DNA from: Solimonas sp. K1W22B-7
GTDB taxonomy: Bacteria; Pseudomonadota; Gammaproteobacteria; Nevskiales; Nevskiaceae
Direction of reading: 5' to 3'
Assembly (NCBI RefSeq): GCF_003428335.1
Contig: NZ_CP031704.1
Location: forward strand, 3,410,001-3,474,000
DNA: 64,000 bases
In this document: positions 7,923 through 16,878 of the stretch, one piece after another
Layout of the letters: every line of letters begins with the position of its first letter
How positions within the stretch are numbered: position 1 is the first letter of the stretch
Position numbers and translations under genes: made by a program
Notes under the pieces: generated by a model
Seen by the model: the letters and a program-made list of their open reading frames with translations, nothing else
The model's database searches: none
What the model was told of the DNA's origin: nothing

Positions 7923-9338
7923 ATGAAACTGCCGCACTGGCTGCTGCTGTTCTGGATCGCCCCTGCGGCGGCGGCGCCGCTGGCTTTCCTGCACGCGTCG
8001 CTGGTGGACGTCGAGGGCGGCACCACGCGGCCGCAGTTCACCGTGCTGGTGGAGGACGGGCGCATCCTGGCGGTGGGGCCGGACCGGTCCATCGTGCTGC
8101 CGCCGGACACCGTGCGCATCGACGCGCAGGGCCTGTGGATGATCCCCGGGCTCTGGGACATGCACGTGCACCTGCTGCGCGCCGGGCGGCCGGAGACCCA
8201 TTTCCCGGCCCTGATCGCCCACGGCGTGACCGGCGTGCGCGACATGGGCGGCAACTTCAGCTTCGACGAAATCCGTGCGCTGCGCGCGGACATCGCCGCC
8301 GGCCGGCGCACGGGGCCGCAGATCGTCGCGGCGGGGCCGATCCTGGACGGGCCGCAAGCACAGCTGCCGAGCATCTCGGTGGCCCTGTCCGGGCCCGATG
8401 CCGCGCGCCTTGAGGTCGCGCGGCTGCGGCGCGAGGGCGCGGACTTCATCAAGGTGTTCAACGGCTTGCCGCGCGACAGCTACTACGCCATCGCCGCGGC
8501 GGCGGAGCAGCAGGGACTGCCCTTCGCCGGCCACGTCCCCATGTCGGTAACGGCGCGCGAGGCCTCGGCCGCCGGGCAGCGCAGCATCGAGCACCTGTTC
8601 AACGTCCTGTTCGCCTGCTCCTCGCGCGAGCAGGAACTCATCGCGATGAAGCTGCGCGCCCGTGCGCCGGGCGAGGCCGGGCAGCGCCGGCAACTGCGGC
8701 GCGAGTACCTGCGCGGCGTGCTGGACAGCACCGACGCGACCAGGGCCCGGGAACTGTTCGACCTGTTTGCGAGCAACGGCACCTGGCAGGTGCCCACCCT
8801 GGTGAAGCGCCGCGCCTATGCCCTGCCCGATCCGTCGATGGCCCGCGATCCGCGCCTGCGCTACATCCCGCGCAGCCAGCGCGCCTGGTGGGATCCGCGC
8901 CAGGACCGGCAACTGCAGTCGCGGTCCGCCGAGGACAGCGTCATCGAACGGCGCTACTACGACCAGGACCGCGCGCTGATCGCGCCGATGCTGCGCGCCG
9001 GCGTGCCCTTCCTCGCCGGCAGCGACAGCGGCGATCCCTACACCTTTCCGGGATTCAGCCTGCACGATGAACTGGAACTACTGGTACGGAACGGCATGAC
9101 GCCGCTGCTGGCCCTGCAGGCGGCGACGCTGGGACCGGCGCGGTTCCTGGGGCGCGGCGACATCGGCGGCATCGCAGCGGGGATGCGGGCCGACCTGGTG
9201 CTGCTGGGCGCGGATCCCCTGGCGGATATCCGCAATACGCGGGCGCTGCGCGGCGTGATGGCGGGTGGGCGGTATTACGACGAGGCGGGGCTGAAGGGCT
9301 TGCTGGAGCAGGCGGAACGGGCGGCGGAGCGATACTAG
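7923..9338 (+). CDS. Exported metal-dependent amidohydrolase
   Basis: A 471-residue protein of the amidohydrolase superfamily, close to the imidazolonepropionase/Xaa-Pro dipeptidase-like group; the substrate is unknown. It has a short signal peptide (MKLPHWLLLFWIAPAAAAP). Metal-binding motifs are in order: WDMHVHLLRAG (HxH), FIKVFNG (carboxylated Lys position), FAGHVPMSV (His), SIEHLFN (His) and LAGSDSGDPY (Asp). The C-terminal part returns to the beta-sandwich with AGMRADLVLLGADPL. The ATG at 7923 is preferred to one 30 bases upstream because the signal peptide starts there. It begins 31 bases after the SDR stop, so one operon with rluF is possible. Confidence 0.88.
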   Translation: MKLPHWLLLFWIAPAAAAPLAFLHASLVDVEGGTTRPQFTVLVEDGRILAVGPDRSIVLPPDTVRIDAQGLWMIPGLWDMHVHLLRAGRPETHFPALIAHGVTGVRDMGGNFSFDEIRALRADIAAGRRTGPQIVAAGPILDGPQAQLPSISVALSGPDAARLEVARLRREGADFIKVFNGLPRDSYYAIAAAAEQQGLPFAGHVPMSVTAREASAAGQRSIEHLFNVLFACSSREQELIAMKLRARAPGEAGQRRQLRREYLRGVLDSTDATRARELFDLFASNGTWQVPTLVKRRAYALPDPSMARDPRLRYIPRSQRAWWDPRQDRQLQSRSAEDSVIERRYYDQDRALIAPMLRAGVPFLAGSDSGDPYTFPGFSLHDELELLVRNGMTPLLALQAATLGPARFLGRGDIGGIAAGMRADLVLLGADPLADIRNTRALRGVMAGGRYYDEAGLKGLLEQAERAAERY

Positions 9339-9348
9339 CCGCTTTGCT

Positions 9349-9374
9349 CCTCTCTCCCGCAAGCGGGAGAGAGG
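9349..9374. repeat. CTCTCCCGC palindrome
   Basis: CCTCTCTCCCGC, loop AA, GCGGGAGAGAGG: a perfect 12-bp stem. The same core recurs at 11395-11420 and twice in 55627-55760, so it is a dispersed repeat family rather than a gene-specific terminator. Confidence 0.85.
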
Positions 9375-9390
9375 TTCCAAAAAAGCCAAA

Positions 9391-9420
9391 GAAAAAGGCC
9401 GCCTTTCGGCGGCCCTCTTC
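9391..9420 (-). terminator. Rho-independent terminator of the acyl-CoA dehydrogenase gene
   Basis: On the minus strand GGCCGCC, loop GAAA, GGCGGCC is followed by TTTTTC, 25 bases after the gene stop. A weaker function for the plus strand is possible since A residues precede the stem. Confidence 0.85.
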
Positions 9421-9444
9421 TGCACGACCCAAAGGCTTTCGCCC

Positions 9445-11232
9445 TTAGAAATTCTCGACTTCCAGTTCCATCAGCGAGGCCGAACCGGCACGCGCCTGCT
9501 TGATCAGCGAAGCCGTTTCCGGGTACAGCTTGGCGAAGTAGAAGCGCGCCGTCGTCAGCTTGGTCTTGTAGAAGGCGTCGCCGCTGTCGAGCTTCTTCAC
9601 CGCCACGCCGGCGGCGTAGCACCAGGCAAACGAGAACACCAGGTGGCCGATGATGCGCAGGTAAGGCACGGCGGCGGCGCCGACCTCGTCCGGGTTCTTC
9701 ATCGCCTTCTGGCCGATGTCCATCGTCAGCTTCTGCACCTCGGCCAGCAGCGCCGTCAGCGGCTCGCTGAATTCCTTCATCGCCGGGTTCTCGGCGTGGA
9801 ACTTGACCAGGTCCTGGATCACCTTGCCGAACTTCATCAGCTTGGCGCCACCGTCGGCCAGCACCTTGCGGCCCAGCAGGTCCAGCGCCTGGATGGTGTT
9901 GGTGCCTTCGTAGATCATGTTGATGCGCGCGTCGCGCACGTGCTGCTCCAGGCCCCACTCGGCGATGTAGCCGTGGCCGCCCAGGACCTGCATGGCCAGG
10001 GTGGTGGAGTCATAACCGTTGTCGGTGATGAAGCCCTTGATCACCGGCGTCAGCAGCGCGACCAGGTCGGCGTTCTCCTTGCGGACCTTGTCGTCGGGGT
10101 GCTTGTGCTCCATGTCGATCGCCAGGCCCGCCCAGTAGCTGAAGGCGCGCGCGGCTTCGATGTAGGCCTTCTGCGTGAGCAGCATGCGGCGCACGTCGGG
10201 GTGCACGATGATCGGGTCGGCCGGCTTGTCCTTGGCCTTGGGGCCGGTCAGCGAGCGGCTCTGCAGGCGGTCCTTCGCATAGGCCAGCGAGTTCTGATAG
10301 GCCACTTCGGCCAGGCCCAGGGACTGCATGCCCACGCCCAGGCGCGCGCTGTTCATCATCACGAACATGGCGTTGAGGCCCTTGTTGGGCTCGCCGACGA
10401 GGGTGCCGATGGCGCCGTCGAAGTTCATGACGCAGGTGGCGTTGCCGTGGATGCCCATCTTGTGCTCGATGGAGCCGCACTTGAAGTCGTTGCGCTTGCC
10501 CGGGTTGCCCTGCGCGTCCGGAATGAACTTGGGCACGATGAACAGCGAGATGCCCTTGGTGCCCGGAGGCGCATCCGGCAGGCGCGCGAGCACCAGGTGG
10601 ATGATGTTCTTGGACATGTCGTGCTCGCCGGCCGAGATGAAGATCTTGGTGCCGGTGACGCGGTAGGTGCCGTCGCCGACAGGCTCGGCCTTGGACTTGA
10701 GGATGCCCAGGTCGGTGCCCGCGTGGGACTCGGTGAGGCACATGGTGCCGGTCCACTCGCCGGAGACCAGCTTGGGCAGGTAGGTCTGCTTCTGCTCCGG
10801 CGTGCCGAAGGCATGCAGCGCGTTGTAGGCGCCGTGCGACAGGCCGGGGTACATGGTCCAGGCCTGGTTGGCGGAGTTCATCATCTCCATGAAGGCGCTG
10901 TGCACCACGTGCGGCAGGCCCTGGCCGCCGAAGTCCGGGTCCATGCCCAGTGCGCCCCAGCCGGCCTCGACGAACTGCGCGTAGGCCTCCTTGAAGCCGG
11001 TAGGCGTGGTGACCACGCCGTCGCCCTTGTAGGTACAGCCTTCGCGGTCGCCGATCTGGTTGATCGGATACAGCACCTCGGCGCAGAACTTGCCGCCCTC
11101 CTCGAGGATGGTATTGATCGTGTCGGCGTCGATGTCGGCATGCAGCGGCAGCTTCTTGAGCGCGGCCGCGACATTGAGCATTTCGTGCAGGACGAACTGC
11201 ATGTCGCGCAGCGGCGGAGTGTACTGACCCAT
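9445..11232 (-). CDS. Acyl-CoA dehydrogenase with C-terminal extension (DmdC/AcdC-like)
   Basis: A 595-residue flavoenzyme oxidising acyl-CoA thioesters. It is longer than the roughly 390-residue classical family and fits the group that includes 3-methylmercaptopropionyl-CoA dehydrogenase and long-chain-type enzymes. An N-terminal extension (MGQYTPPLRDMQFVLHEML) is followed by the FAD-binding block MCLTESHAGTDLG and FISAGEHD. RDARINMIYEGTNTIQALDL carries the catalytic Glu. The C-terminal helical extension ends ELEVENF. A second enzyme of the same architecture is encoded at 50482-52281. The terminator lies just downstream. The physiological substrate cannot be told from sequence. Confidence 0.92.
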   Translation of the reverse strand: MGQYTPPLRDMQFVLHEMLNVAAALKKLPLHADIDADTINTILEEGGKFCAEVLYPINQIGDREGCTYKGDGVVTTPTGFKEAYAQFVEAGWGALGMDPDFGGQGLPHVVHSAFMEMMNSANQAWTMYPGLSHGAYNALHAFGTPEQKQTYLPKLVSGEWTGTMCLTESHAGTDLGILKSKAEPVGDGTYRVTGTKIFISAGEHDMSKNIIHLVLARLPDAPPGTKGISLFIVPKFIPDAQGNPGKRNDFKCGSIEHKMGIHGNATCVMNFDGAIGTLVGEPNKGLNAMFVMMNSARLGVGMQSLGLAEVAYQNSLAYAKDRLQSRSLTGPKAKDKPADPIIVHPDVRRMLLTQKAYIEAARAFSYWAGLAIDMEHKHPDDKVRKENADLVALLTPVIKGFITDNGYDSTTLAMQVLGGHGYIAEWGLEQHVRDARINMIYEGTNTIQALDLLGRKVLADGGAKLMKFGKVIQDLVKFHAENPAMKEFSEPLTALLAEVQKLTMDIGQKAMKNPDEVGAAAVPYLRIIGHLVFSFAWCYAAGVAVKKLDSGDAFYKTKLTTARFYFAKLYPETASLIKQARAGSASLMELEVENF

Positions 11233-11394
11233 GAACGGTCTCCTTGTAGGGAAGTGAAAGAAAAGGCCTGAAAGTGAGGGCCGTACTCTACCGTATGCTC
11301 GGGCCGCAGCCTATGTCCCGACGGCCAATTCATACCCCGGATAGACGAATGCCCGCAAGAGCGGGCATTGGGTACAACAAGGGAATCTTGCCGT

Positions 11395-11420
11395 CCCCTC
11401 TCCCGCAAGCGGGAGAGGGG
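11395..11420. repeat. CTCTCCCGC palindrome, second copy
   Basis: CCCCTCTCCCGC, loop AA, GCGGGAGAGGGG, a perfect 12-bp stem. A smaller unrelated hairpin (AATGCCCGC, AAGA, GCGGGCATT) lies at 11348-11369. The remaining bases from 11233 to 11434 hold only the upstream region of the acyl-CoA dehydrogenase gene, and I see no gene in them. Confidence 0.85.
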
Positions 11421-11434
11421 AAAGAAACCCAGCC

Positions 11435-11558
11435 TGAGGATGCGAAGAAACCGTAGCGAGCAAGCCCGAGGTTGCATCGAGGAGCGGAGCCGTACTGAAG
11501 TACGGCGAGCACCGGAGATGCAAGATCGGGCTGCGCAGTAGGTTTATTCGTATCCTCA
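11435..11558. repeat. 124-bp imperfect palindrome overlapping the deaD stop codon
   Basis: The outer ends TGAGGATGCGAAGAAACC and GGTTTATTCGTATCCTCA pair with few mismatches. Inner arms share GCAAGCCCGA/TCGGGCTGC and TTGCATC/GATGCAA, and the centre is GCCGTACT-GA-AGTACGGC. On the minus strand the element starts with the TGA of deaD itself. It is too long and too well paired to be chance. The short phrases resemble a dispersed repeat I have seen in other gammaproteobacterial intergenic regions, but I cannot confirm that here. Confidence 0.85.
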
Positions 11559-13595
11559 GTAACGCGGAGCCTTGCGCGGGCCACCCGGCTTGCCGGCACC
11601 GCGGTGCTCGGACTTGCCGTGGCTGATGCGCGGACCGCCGGGGCTCGGGCGGGCGCCGGCGCCCTGCGGCTTGCCCAGGCCCAGGGTCTTGGCCGGCATC
11701 TTCGGGGTCGGACGCTTGGCGGGCGTTACGTACGGCAGCTCCGGCGAGTCGCCGGCGCGGCTGATGCGCAGCTGCTGGCCGCAGACCCAGGTCTTCTGCA
11801 GGTCGCGGAACACGTCCTTCGGCATGCCCTGCGGCAGGTCGATGAAGCTGTGGTCCTCGCGGATGTCGATGCGGCCGATGTACTCGCTCTCCAGGCCGGC
11901 CTCGTTGGCGATGGCGCCGACGATGTTGCCCGGCTGCACGCCGTGGGCGTGGCCCACTTCGATACGGTAGGTCTCGCTGGGCTCGTCGTTGTTCTTCTCG
12001 CGGCGCTGGCGCTCGGGACGCTCGGCCTGTTCGGTGCGCTCAGGACGCTCCGGACGCTCGGCGCGGACCGGCTTCTCGAAACGCTCGGCGCGGGCGGGCG
12101 GGGCCTCGACCTGCTCGGCGCGCACGGAATGCTCCGGACGCTCGAAGCGCTCGGTGCGCATCGGGCGCTCCGGGGCAACGTAGTCGCGGCGCTCGGGGCG
12201 ACGGTTCTCGCGGAAGTCGCGCGCGGCCGGCTCGCGGCGCGGCGCGGCCGCCGGGGTGCTGGCCTGTGCGGCCACCAGCAGCGGGGTGTTGCCCTGCACC
12301 AGGCGCGCCAGCGCGGCGGCGATCTCCACGGCCGGCACGTTCTGCTCGCGCTCCACCGACTCGATCAGTTCGCGGAACACGTCCAGGCCGTCGCCGCCGA
12401 GGGCGTCGACGATGCGCTGCTTGAAACGGCCGATGCGCTGGTCGTTGACCGCGTCGGTGCTGGGCAGGTCCATGCGCTGGATCGTCTGGCGCGTGGCGCG
12501 CTCGATCGCCTGCAGCAGGTGGCGCTCGCGCGGGGCGACGAACAGGATCGCGTCGCCGCTGCGACCGGCACGGCCGGTGCGGCCGATGCGGTGCACGTAG
12601 GACTCGGTGTCGGTCGGGATGTCGTAGTTGACGACGTGGCTGATGCGCTCCACGTCGAGGCCGCGCGCGGCGACGTCGGTGGCGACCACGATGTCGATCG
12701 AGCCGTCCTTGAGCTTCTGCACGATGCGCTCGCGGTCACGCTGGGCGATATCGCCGTTGAGCGCCACGGCGGAGAAGCCGCGGGCCGACAGCTTGTCGGC
12801 CAGATCGGCGGTCTCGTTCTTGGTGCGCGCGAAGATCAGCATGCCCTCGAAGCTTTCCACTTCGAGAATGCGGGTCAGCGCGTCCAGCTTCTGCATGCCG
12901 CTGACCATCCAGTAACGCTGGCGGATGTTGGTCGCGGTGGTGGTCTTGGCCTTGATCGTGATCTCGGCCGGGGACTTCAGGTAGGTCTGCGCGATGCGGC
13001 GGATCTGCGAGGGCATCGTGGCGGAGAACAGCGCCACCTGGCGCGTCTCGGGAGTCTGCTGCAGGATCTTCTCGACGTCGTCGATGAAGCCCATGCGCAG
13101 CATTTCGTCGGCCTCGTCCAGCACCAGGTAGCGCAGGCTGTCGAGCTTGAGCGTGCCCTTCTCGATGTGGTCGATCACGCGACCCGGCGTGCCGACGATG
13201 ACCTGCACGCCGCGGCGCAGGCCGGCCAGCTGCGGGCCGTAGCTCTGGCCGCCGTAGATCGGCAGCACCTGGAACCCCGGAATGTGCGTGGCGTACTTCT
13301 GGAAGGCTTCGGCGACCTGGATCGCCAGCTCGCGGGTGGGGGCGAGCACCAGCACCTGCGGCTTCTTCTGGCCGACCTCGATGCGCGACAGCGCCGGCAG
13401 CGCGAAGGCGGCGGTCTTGCCGGTGCCGGTCTGGGCCTGGCCCAGCACGTCGCGGCCTTCCAGCAGCATCGGGATCGTGGCCGCCTGGATCGGCGAGGGG
13501 GTTTCGTAGCCGACGTCGATCAGCGCCTGCAGCACGGGAGCGCTCAGGCCAAGATCGGAAAAGCGGACGGAAACGGCGGAAGATTCGTCGGACAT
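11556..13595 (-). CDS. deaD: DEAD-box ATP-dependent RNA helicase DeaD/CsdA
   Basis: A 679-residue cold-shock/ribosome-assembly RNA helicase. Helicase motifs are in order: Q motif PSPIQAATIP (33-42), Walker A AQTGTGKT (54-61), PTRELA, GTPGR, DEAD (160-163), FSATMP and HRIGRTGRAG. A linker rich in Pro-Glu-Arg repeats (about residues 470-560) precedes a DbpA-type RNA-binding domain (about 565-635: VGHAHGVQPGNIVGAIANEA). The tail is basic and Gly/Pro-rich, as in CsdA. The ATG at 13595 follows CGAGGGGTACCCC; in-frame sequence upstream to 13805 has no domain and is taken as leader. Low-complexity Arg/Glu codons in the linker make strong shadow frames on the other strand. Confidence 0.94.
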   Translation of the reverse strand: MSDESSAVSVRFSDLGLSAPVLQALIDVGYETPSPIQAATIPMLLEGRDVLGQAQTGTGKTAAFALPALSRIEVGQKKPQVLVLAPTRELAIQVAEAFQKYATHIPGFQVLPIYGGQSYGPQLAGLRRGVQVIVGTPGRVIDHIEKGTLKLDSLRYLVLDEADEMLRMGFIDDVEKILQQTPETRQVALFSATMPSQIRRIAQTYLKSPAEITIKAKTTTATNIRQRYWMVSGMQKLDALTRILEVESFEGMLIFARTKNETADLADKLSARGFSAVALNGDIAQRDRERIVQKLKDGSIDIVVATDVAARGLDVERISHVVNYDIPTDTESYVHRIGRTGRAGRSGDAILFVAPRERHLLQAIERATRQTIQRMDLPSTDAVNDQRIGRFKQRIVDALGGDGLDVFRELIESVEREQNVPAVEIAAALARLVQGNTPLLVAAQASTPAAAPRREPAARDFRENRRPERRDYVAPERPMRTERFERPEHSVRAEQVEAPPARAERFEKPVRAERPERPERTEQAERPERQRREKNNDEPSETYRIEVGHAHGVQPGNIVGAIANEAGLESEYIGRIDIREDHSFIDLPQGMPKDVFRDLQKTWVCGQQLRISRAGDSPELPYVTPAKRPTPKMPAKTLGLGKPQGAGARPSPGGPRISHGKSEHRGAGKPGGPRKAPRY

Positions 13596-13813
13596 GGGGT
13601 ACCCCTCGGGCGTCAGAAATAGGCTCTGAACGGCGACCGACCGCAGCGCAGAGTGCGCTGTCGGCATAGCAGGCCGGCAACGCGGAAAAGTCTCGGCCCT
13701 AAGGGCGGAAGGCTTTTCCTCATGAAGGCATCTACGTGCCTTCGAAAGCCGGGGACCCAGGGGCTGCTCGATGAAAAACTGCAGCAAATCATGCGTGCAG
13801 ATCACACATCATA
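13596..13813 (-). promoter_or_regulatory. Long deaD 5' leader with candidate promoter
   Basis: A -10-like TATGAT on the minus strand at 13813-13808 would give a leader of about 200 nt. The -35 is poor. Within the leader GAAGGCA-CGTAGA-TGCCTTC can form a hairpin, and GGAAAAG pairs with CTTTTCC across 22 bases. Long structured leaders are known for cold-shock helicase mRNAs; function here is inferred. Confidence 0.45.
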
Positions 13814-13880
13814 GCCCATTCCTCAAGAAAATGCTGCACAGCAGCAAAGGATTGCCGCCAGAAAGGCCCGGACGGGATTG

Positions 13881-13905
13881 AATGACTACTTTGCAAATAG
13901 TCATT
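13881..13905. promoter_or_regulatory. Palindromic operator upstream of marR-efflux operon
   Basis: AATGACTA, nine-base centre CTTTGCAAA, TAGTCATT: perfect 8-bp arms, 19 bases before the MarR start codon. Size and place fit a MarR dimer site for autorepression. Confidence 0.7.
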
Positions 13906-13924
13906 TTTAGTGATTAATTAGCGC

Positions 13925-14422
13925 ATGAGCCAAGCCCCCTCCCCCCGCCCCTCGCTGGACGAACTGCTGCCGCCCGAGTTCAAGGGCAACCTCGGCCTGC
14001 TGCTGGCCCGTGCACGCATGGGCCTGGCCGAGGAAATGGACGCGCTGTTCGACGACGACGGCCTGGGCATCCGCCATTTCGCCGTGCTGAGCCTGATCCA
14101 TCGCCGCGGCGGCCTGCGCCAGACCGACATTGCCGCGGTGATGGGCATCGACCGCACCACCACCATGAAGGTGGTGGACGAACTGGAAGCCCGCGGCCTG
14201 CTGCAGCGCAGCCGCAGCAGCGAGGACCGCCGCGCCAACGCCATCGACCTGACCGACGCCGGCCGTGCCTGGCGTGAACGCTACGTGCCGCCCATCGCCG
14301 AGCAGGAGCAGCGCTTCCTGTCGCCGCTGTCGCCGGGCGAACGCACGCTGCTGCAGGAACTGCTCATGCGCCTGGTCGCCGGGGTGCATCAGCGCAGGAA
14401 TACTGATAGTCATGAAAGCTGA
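13925..14422 (+). CDS. MarR-family transcriptional regulator of the efflux operon
   Basis: A 165-residue winged-helix repressor. The recognition region is LRQTDIAAVMGIDRTTTMKVVDEL at about residues 62-85 (positions given, core DRTTTMKVVDEL), and the wing is RSRSSEDRRANAIDLTDAG with the usual DxRxxxxxLT pattern. It is the first gene of a four-gene unit: its last 11 bases overlap the TolC-type gene, and two more exporter genes follow. Such regulators (EmrR type) usually repress their own operon and release on binding phenolic or lipophilic compounds. The palindrome at 13881-13905 is the likely operator. Confidence 0.92.
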   Translation: MSQAPSPRPSLDELLPPEFKGNLGLLLARARMGLAEEMDALFDDDGLGIRHFAVLSLIHRRGGLRQTDIAAVMGIDRTTTMKVVDELEARGLLQRSRSSEDRRANAIDLTDAGRAWRERYVPPIAEQEQRFLSPLSPGERTLLQELLMRLVAGVHQRRNTDSHES

Positions 14423-15743
14423 ACAACTCTTTCCCGGTCTCCGCGCCGGCCTGCTGGCCGCGGCCCTGCTGGCGGGCGGCCCTGCCCTTGCGCAGGACTC
14501 GGCGGCGCCCCTGAGCCTGCCCGAGCTGGTCAAGCGCGCGCTGGCGCTGGCGCCGCCGCAACGCATCGCCGAAGCCTCGGTGGGTCTGGCCCAGGCGCAG
14601 CGCGACAGCACGCGCTCCGGCCTGCTGCCGCAGCTGGGCGCCGGCGTGCAGCAGACCCGCCAGACCACCAACCCGGCGACGCTGGGCTTCGAGTTTCCCG
14701 GCCTGCCCTCGCTGATCGGCCCCTACTCGGTGTTCGACGCGCGCCTGAAGCTGTCGCAGACCGTGCTGGACTTCGCCCGCCACAGCGAACTGGCCGGTGC
14801 CGGCTACGCGGTGGACGCGGCGCGCGCGGAGGCGGCGCAGAGCCGCGAACGCATCGCCACCGAGGTGGCGCTGAACTACATCCAGGTGCTGGCCGGCGAG
14901 CAGGCGGTGGATGCCGCCCGCAGCGACCTGGCGCTGGCGGAGGACCTGCTGATCCTGGCGCGCGACCAGCGCCAGGCCGGTGTCGCTTCCGGCGTGGACG
15001 TGGCGCGCGCGCAGACCGCCGTGGCGCAGGACCGCTATGCCCTGTCGGAAGCCGAGACCGGCATCGCCCGCTCGCGCCTGCAGCTGCAGCGCGCGACAGT
15101 GCTGCCGATGGACGCGCCGCTGCAACTCGGCGGCCGCCTCGACGGCGTGGATGGCGCGGCGCTGACCGCGGGGCAGGCGCTCGAAGTGGCGCGCGCCAGC
15201 CGCGCCGAGCTGGCCGCGATCGATGCCACGCTGAAGCAGGCCGATGCCGAGGTGCATGCCGCGCAGCGGCGCAGCTGGCCGACGCTGTCGCTGTTCGCCG
15301 ACTACGGCCAGTCCTCCAGCACGCCGGTGCGCAGCGAGGAGGACACCTATCGCTACGGCGCCAGCCTGGAGCTGCCGATCTACAGCGGCGGTGCCCTGCG
15401 CGCCGGCGAGGACGCGGCGCGGCTGCGGCTGGAACAGCAGCGTGCCCAGGCCGAGGACCTGCGCCGCCAGGTGGAACAGGACGTGCGCCTGGCCCTGGTG
15501 ACGGTGGACAACACCGCCGAGCAGGTCAAGGCCGCGGTGTCTGCAAGAGACCTCGCCAACCGCGAGCTGCAACTGGCGCGCGACCGCTTCCTCAACGGCG
15601 TGGCCAACAACGTCGACGTGGTCAGCGCGCAGGCCAGCCTGGCACGCGCGCGCAGCCAGTACATCGCCGCGCTGGCGGCGCACCAGCAGGCCCGCGTCAA
15701 TCTGGCGGCGGCCCAGGGCCGCGCCCACGAATTCGCACTTTGA
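14412..15743 (+). CDS. TolC-family outer membrane efflux protein
   Basis: A 443-residue outer membrane channel for the neighbouring EmrAB-type pump. The signal peptide is MKAEQLFPGLRAGLLAAALL to ALAQ. Two OEP repeats with long Ala/Gln/Arg-rich coiled coils follow, for example QARVNLAAAQGRAHEFAL at the C terminus and LNYIQVLAGEQAVDAARSDL in the first half. The ATG at 14412 lies inside the end of marR (11-base overlap), which implies translational coupling. Length is normal for the family. No lipobox is seen, unlike NodT-type channels. Confidence 0.9.
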   Translation: MKAEQLFPGLRAGLLAAALLAGGPALAQDSAAPLSLPELVKRALALAPPQRIAEASVGLAQAQRDSTRSGLLPQLGAGVQQTRQTTNPATLGFEFPGLPSLIGPYSVFDARLKLSQTVLDFARHSELAGAGYAVDAARAEAAQSRERIATEVALNYIQVLAGEQAVDAARSDLALAEDLLILARDQRQAGVASGVDVARAQTAVAQDRYALSEAETGIARSRLQLQRATVLPMDAPLQLGGRLDGVDGAALTAGQALEVARASRAELAAIDATLKQADAEVHAAQRRSWPTLSLFADYGQSSSTPVRSEEDTYRYGASLELPIYSGGALRAGEDAARLRLEQQRAQAEDLRRQVEQDVRLALVTVDNTAEQVKAAVSARDLANRELQLARDRFLNGVANNVDVVSAQASLARARSQYIAALAAHQQARVNLAAAQGRAHEFAL

Positions 15744-15759
15744 GCCGTACGAGCAAGCC

Positions 15760-16878
15760 ATGACCACCAACACGACCTCCTCCCCCGCTCCCGCCGAAGA
15801 GAACGGCAACGGCGGCCGCCGCAGCGTGCTGATTGCCGTGCTGGCGGTGGGCGCCGTCGCCGCGGCCGGCTGGTGGTGGCATGCGCGCAGCTACGAGTCC
15901 ACCGAGGATGCTTTCCTGGAAGCCGACGTGACGATGATCGCGCCGCGCATCGCCGGCACGGTGATCTCGGTGCAGGTGCAGGACAACCAGCAGGTCAAGG
16001 CCGGCGATGTGCTGTTCGAGCTGGACGCGGCGGACCTGCAGGCCCGCGTGCGCCAGGCCGAGGCCAATCTCGCCGCCGCGCAGGCGCAGGCGCGCTCGGC
16101 ACAGGCAGACCTGACCATGACCAACACCAGCGCCCCGGCCAACGTGGCGCAGGCACAGGCGGCGGTGCGCGCCGCGCGCGCGCAGGCGGAGCGGGCGCAG
16201 GCCGACGCCAAGCGCTACGAGTCGCTCTACGCCAAGGACGAAATCTCCGCGCAGAGCCTGGACCAGGCGCGCAGCAGCGCGCGTGCGCTGCAGGCGCAGG
16301 CCGAGCAGGCCGCGGCACAGCTGACCATGACCCAGACCGCGCCGCAGCAGACCGCCGCGAAGGAGGCGATGCTGGCCAGCGCCCAGGCCGCGATCGCGCA
16401 GGCGCAGGCCGCGCTGGACCTGGCCAGGCTGCAGCTGTCCTATGCCCACGTCATCGCCCCCAGCGCGGGCCGCGTGACCCACAAGAACCTGCAGCCCGGC
16501 ACGCAGCTCGCCGCCGGCAGCCCGGTGCTGGCGCTGGTGGGCGCGCAGACCTGGGTGGTGGCCAACTTCAAGGAAACCCAGCTGCAGCACATGCGCGTGG
16601 GCCAGCCGGTGAACGTGGAGATCGACGCCTACCCCGGCCAGGCGTTCAGCGCGCGCGTGCACAGCCTGCAGGCCGGCACCGGTTCGGCCTTCGCCCTGCT
16701 GCCGCCGGAGAACGCTACCGGCAACTTCATCAAGGTGGTGCAGCGCGTGCCGGTGAAGCTGGTGTTCGACCCCGCACCCGACGCGGCCCTGCACCTGGTG
16801 CCGGGCATGTCGGTGCTGCCGCGCGTGGACATCAGCGACGACGCGCAGGGCGCGCAGCTGCAGGCCGCCACGCAGTGA
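15760..16878 (+). CDS. HlyD/EmrA-type membrane fusion protein
   Basis: A 372-residue periplasmic adaptor. There is one N-terminal membrane helix (about residues 23-41, SVLIAVLAVGAVAAAGWWW). Then come the family start YESTEDAFLEADVTMIAPRI, a half lipoyl domain (GTVISVQVQDNQQVKAGDVL) and a long alpha hairpin rich in Ala and Gln (about 85-215). The second lipoyl half and beta-barrel follow (VIAPSAGRVTHKNLQPG, VVANFKETQLQHMRVGQ). It joins the TolC-type channel to the MFS pump encoded next, whose start codon overlaps this stop. Confidence 0.92.
   Translation: MTTNTTSSPAPAEENGNGGRRSVLIAVLAVGAVAAAGWWWHARSYESTEDAFLEADVTMIAPRIAGTVISVQVQDNQQVKAGDVLFELDAADLQARVRQAEANLAAAQAQARSAQADLTMTNTSAPANVAQAQAAVRAARAQAERAQADAKRYESLYAKDEISAQSLDQARSSARALQAQAEQAAAQLTMTQTAPQQTAAKEAMLASAQAAIAQAQAALDLARLQLSYAHVIAPSAGRVTHKNLQPGTQLAAGSPVLALVGAQTWVVANFKETQLQHMRVGQPVNVEIDAYPGQAFSARVHSLQAGTGSAFALLPPENATGNFIKVVQRVPVKLVFDPAPDAALHLVPGMSVLPRVDISDDAQGAQLQAATQ

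Noticed and set aside
9643-11271. Long plus-strand open frame opposite the first acyl-CoA dehydrogenase
   Set aside because: Antisense shadow; the minus-strand gene has the full FAD and catalytic Glu motifs.
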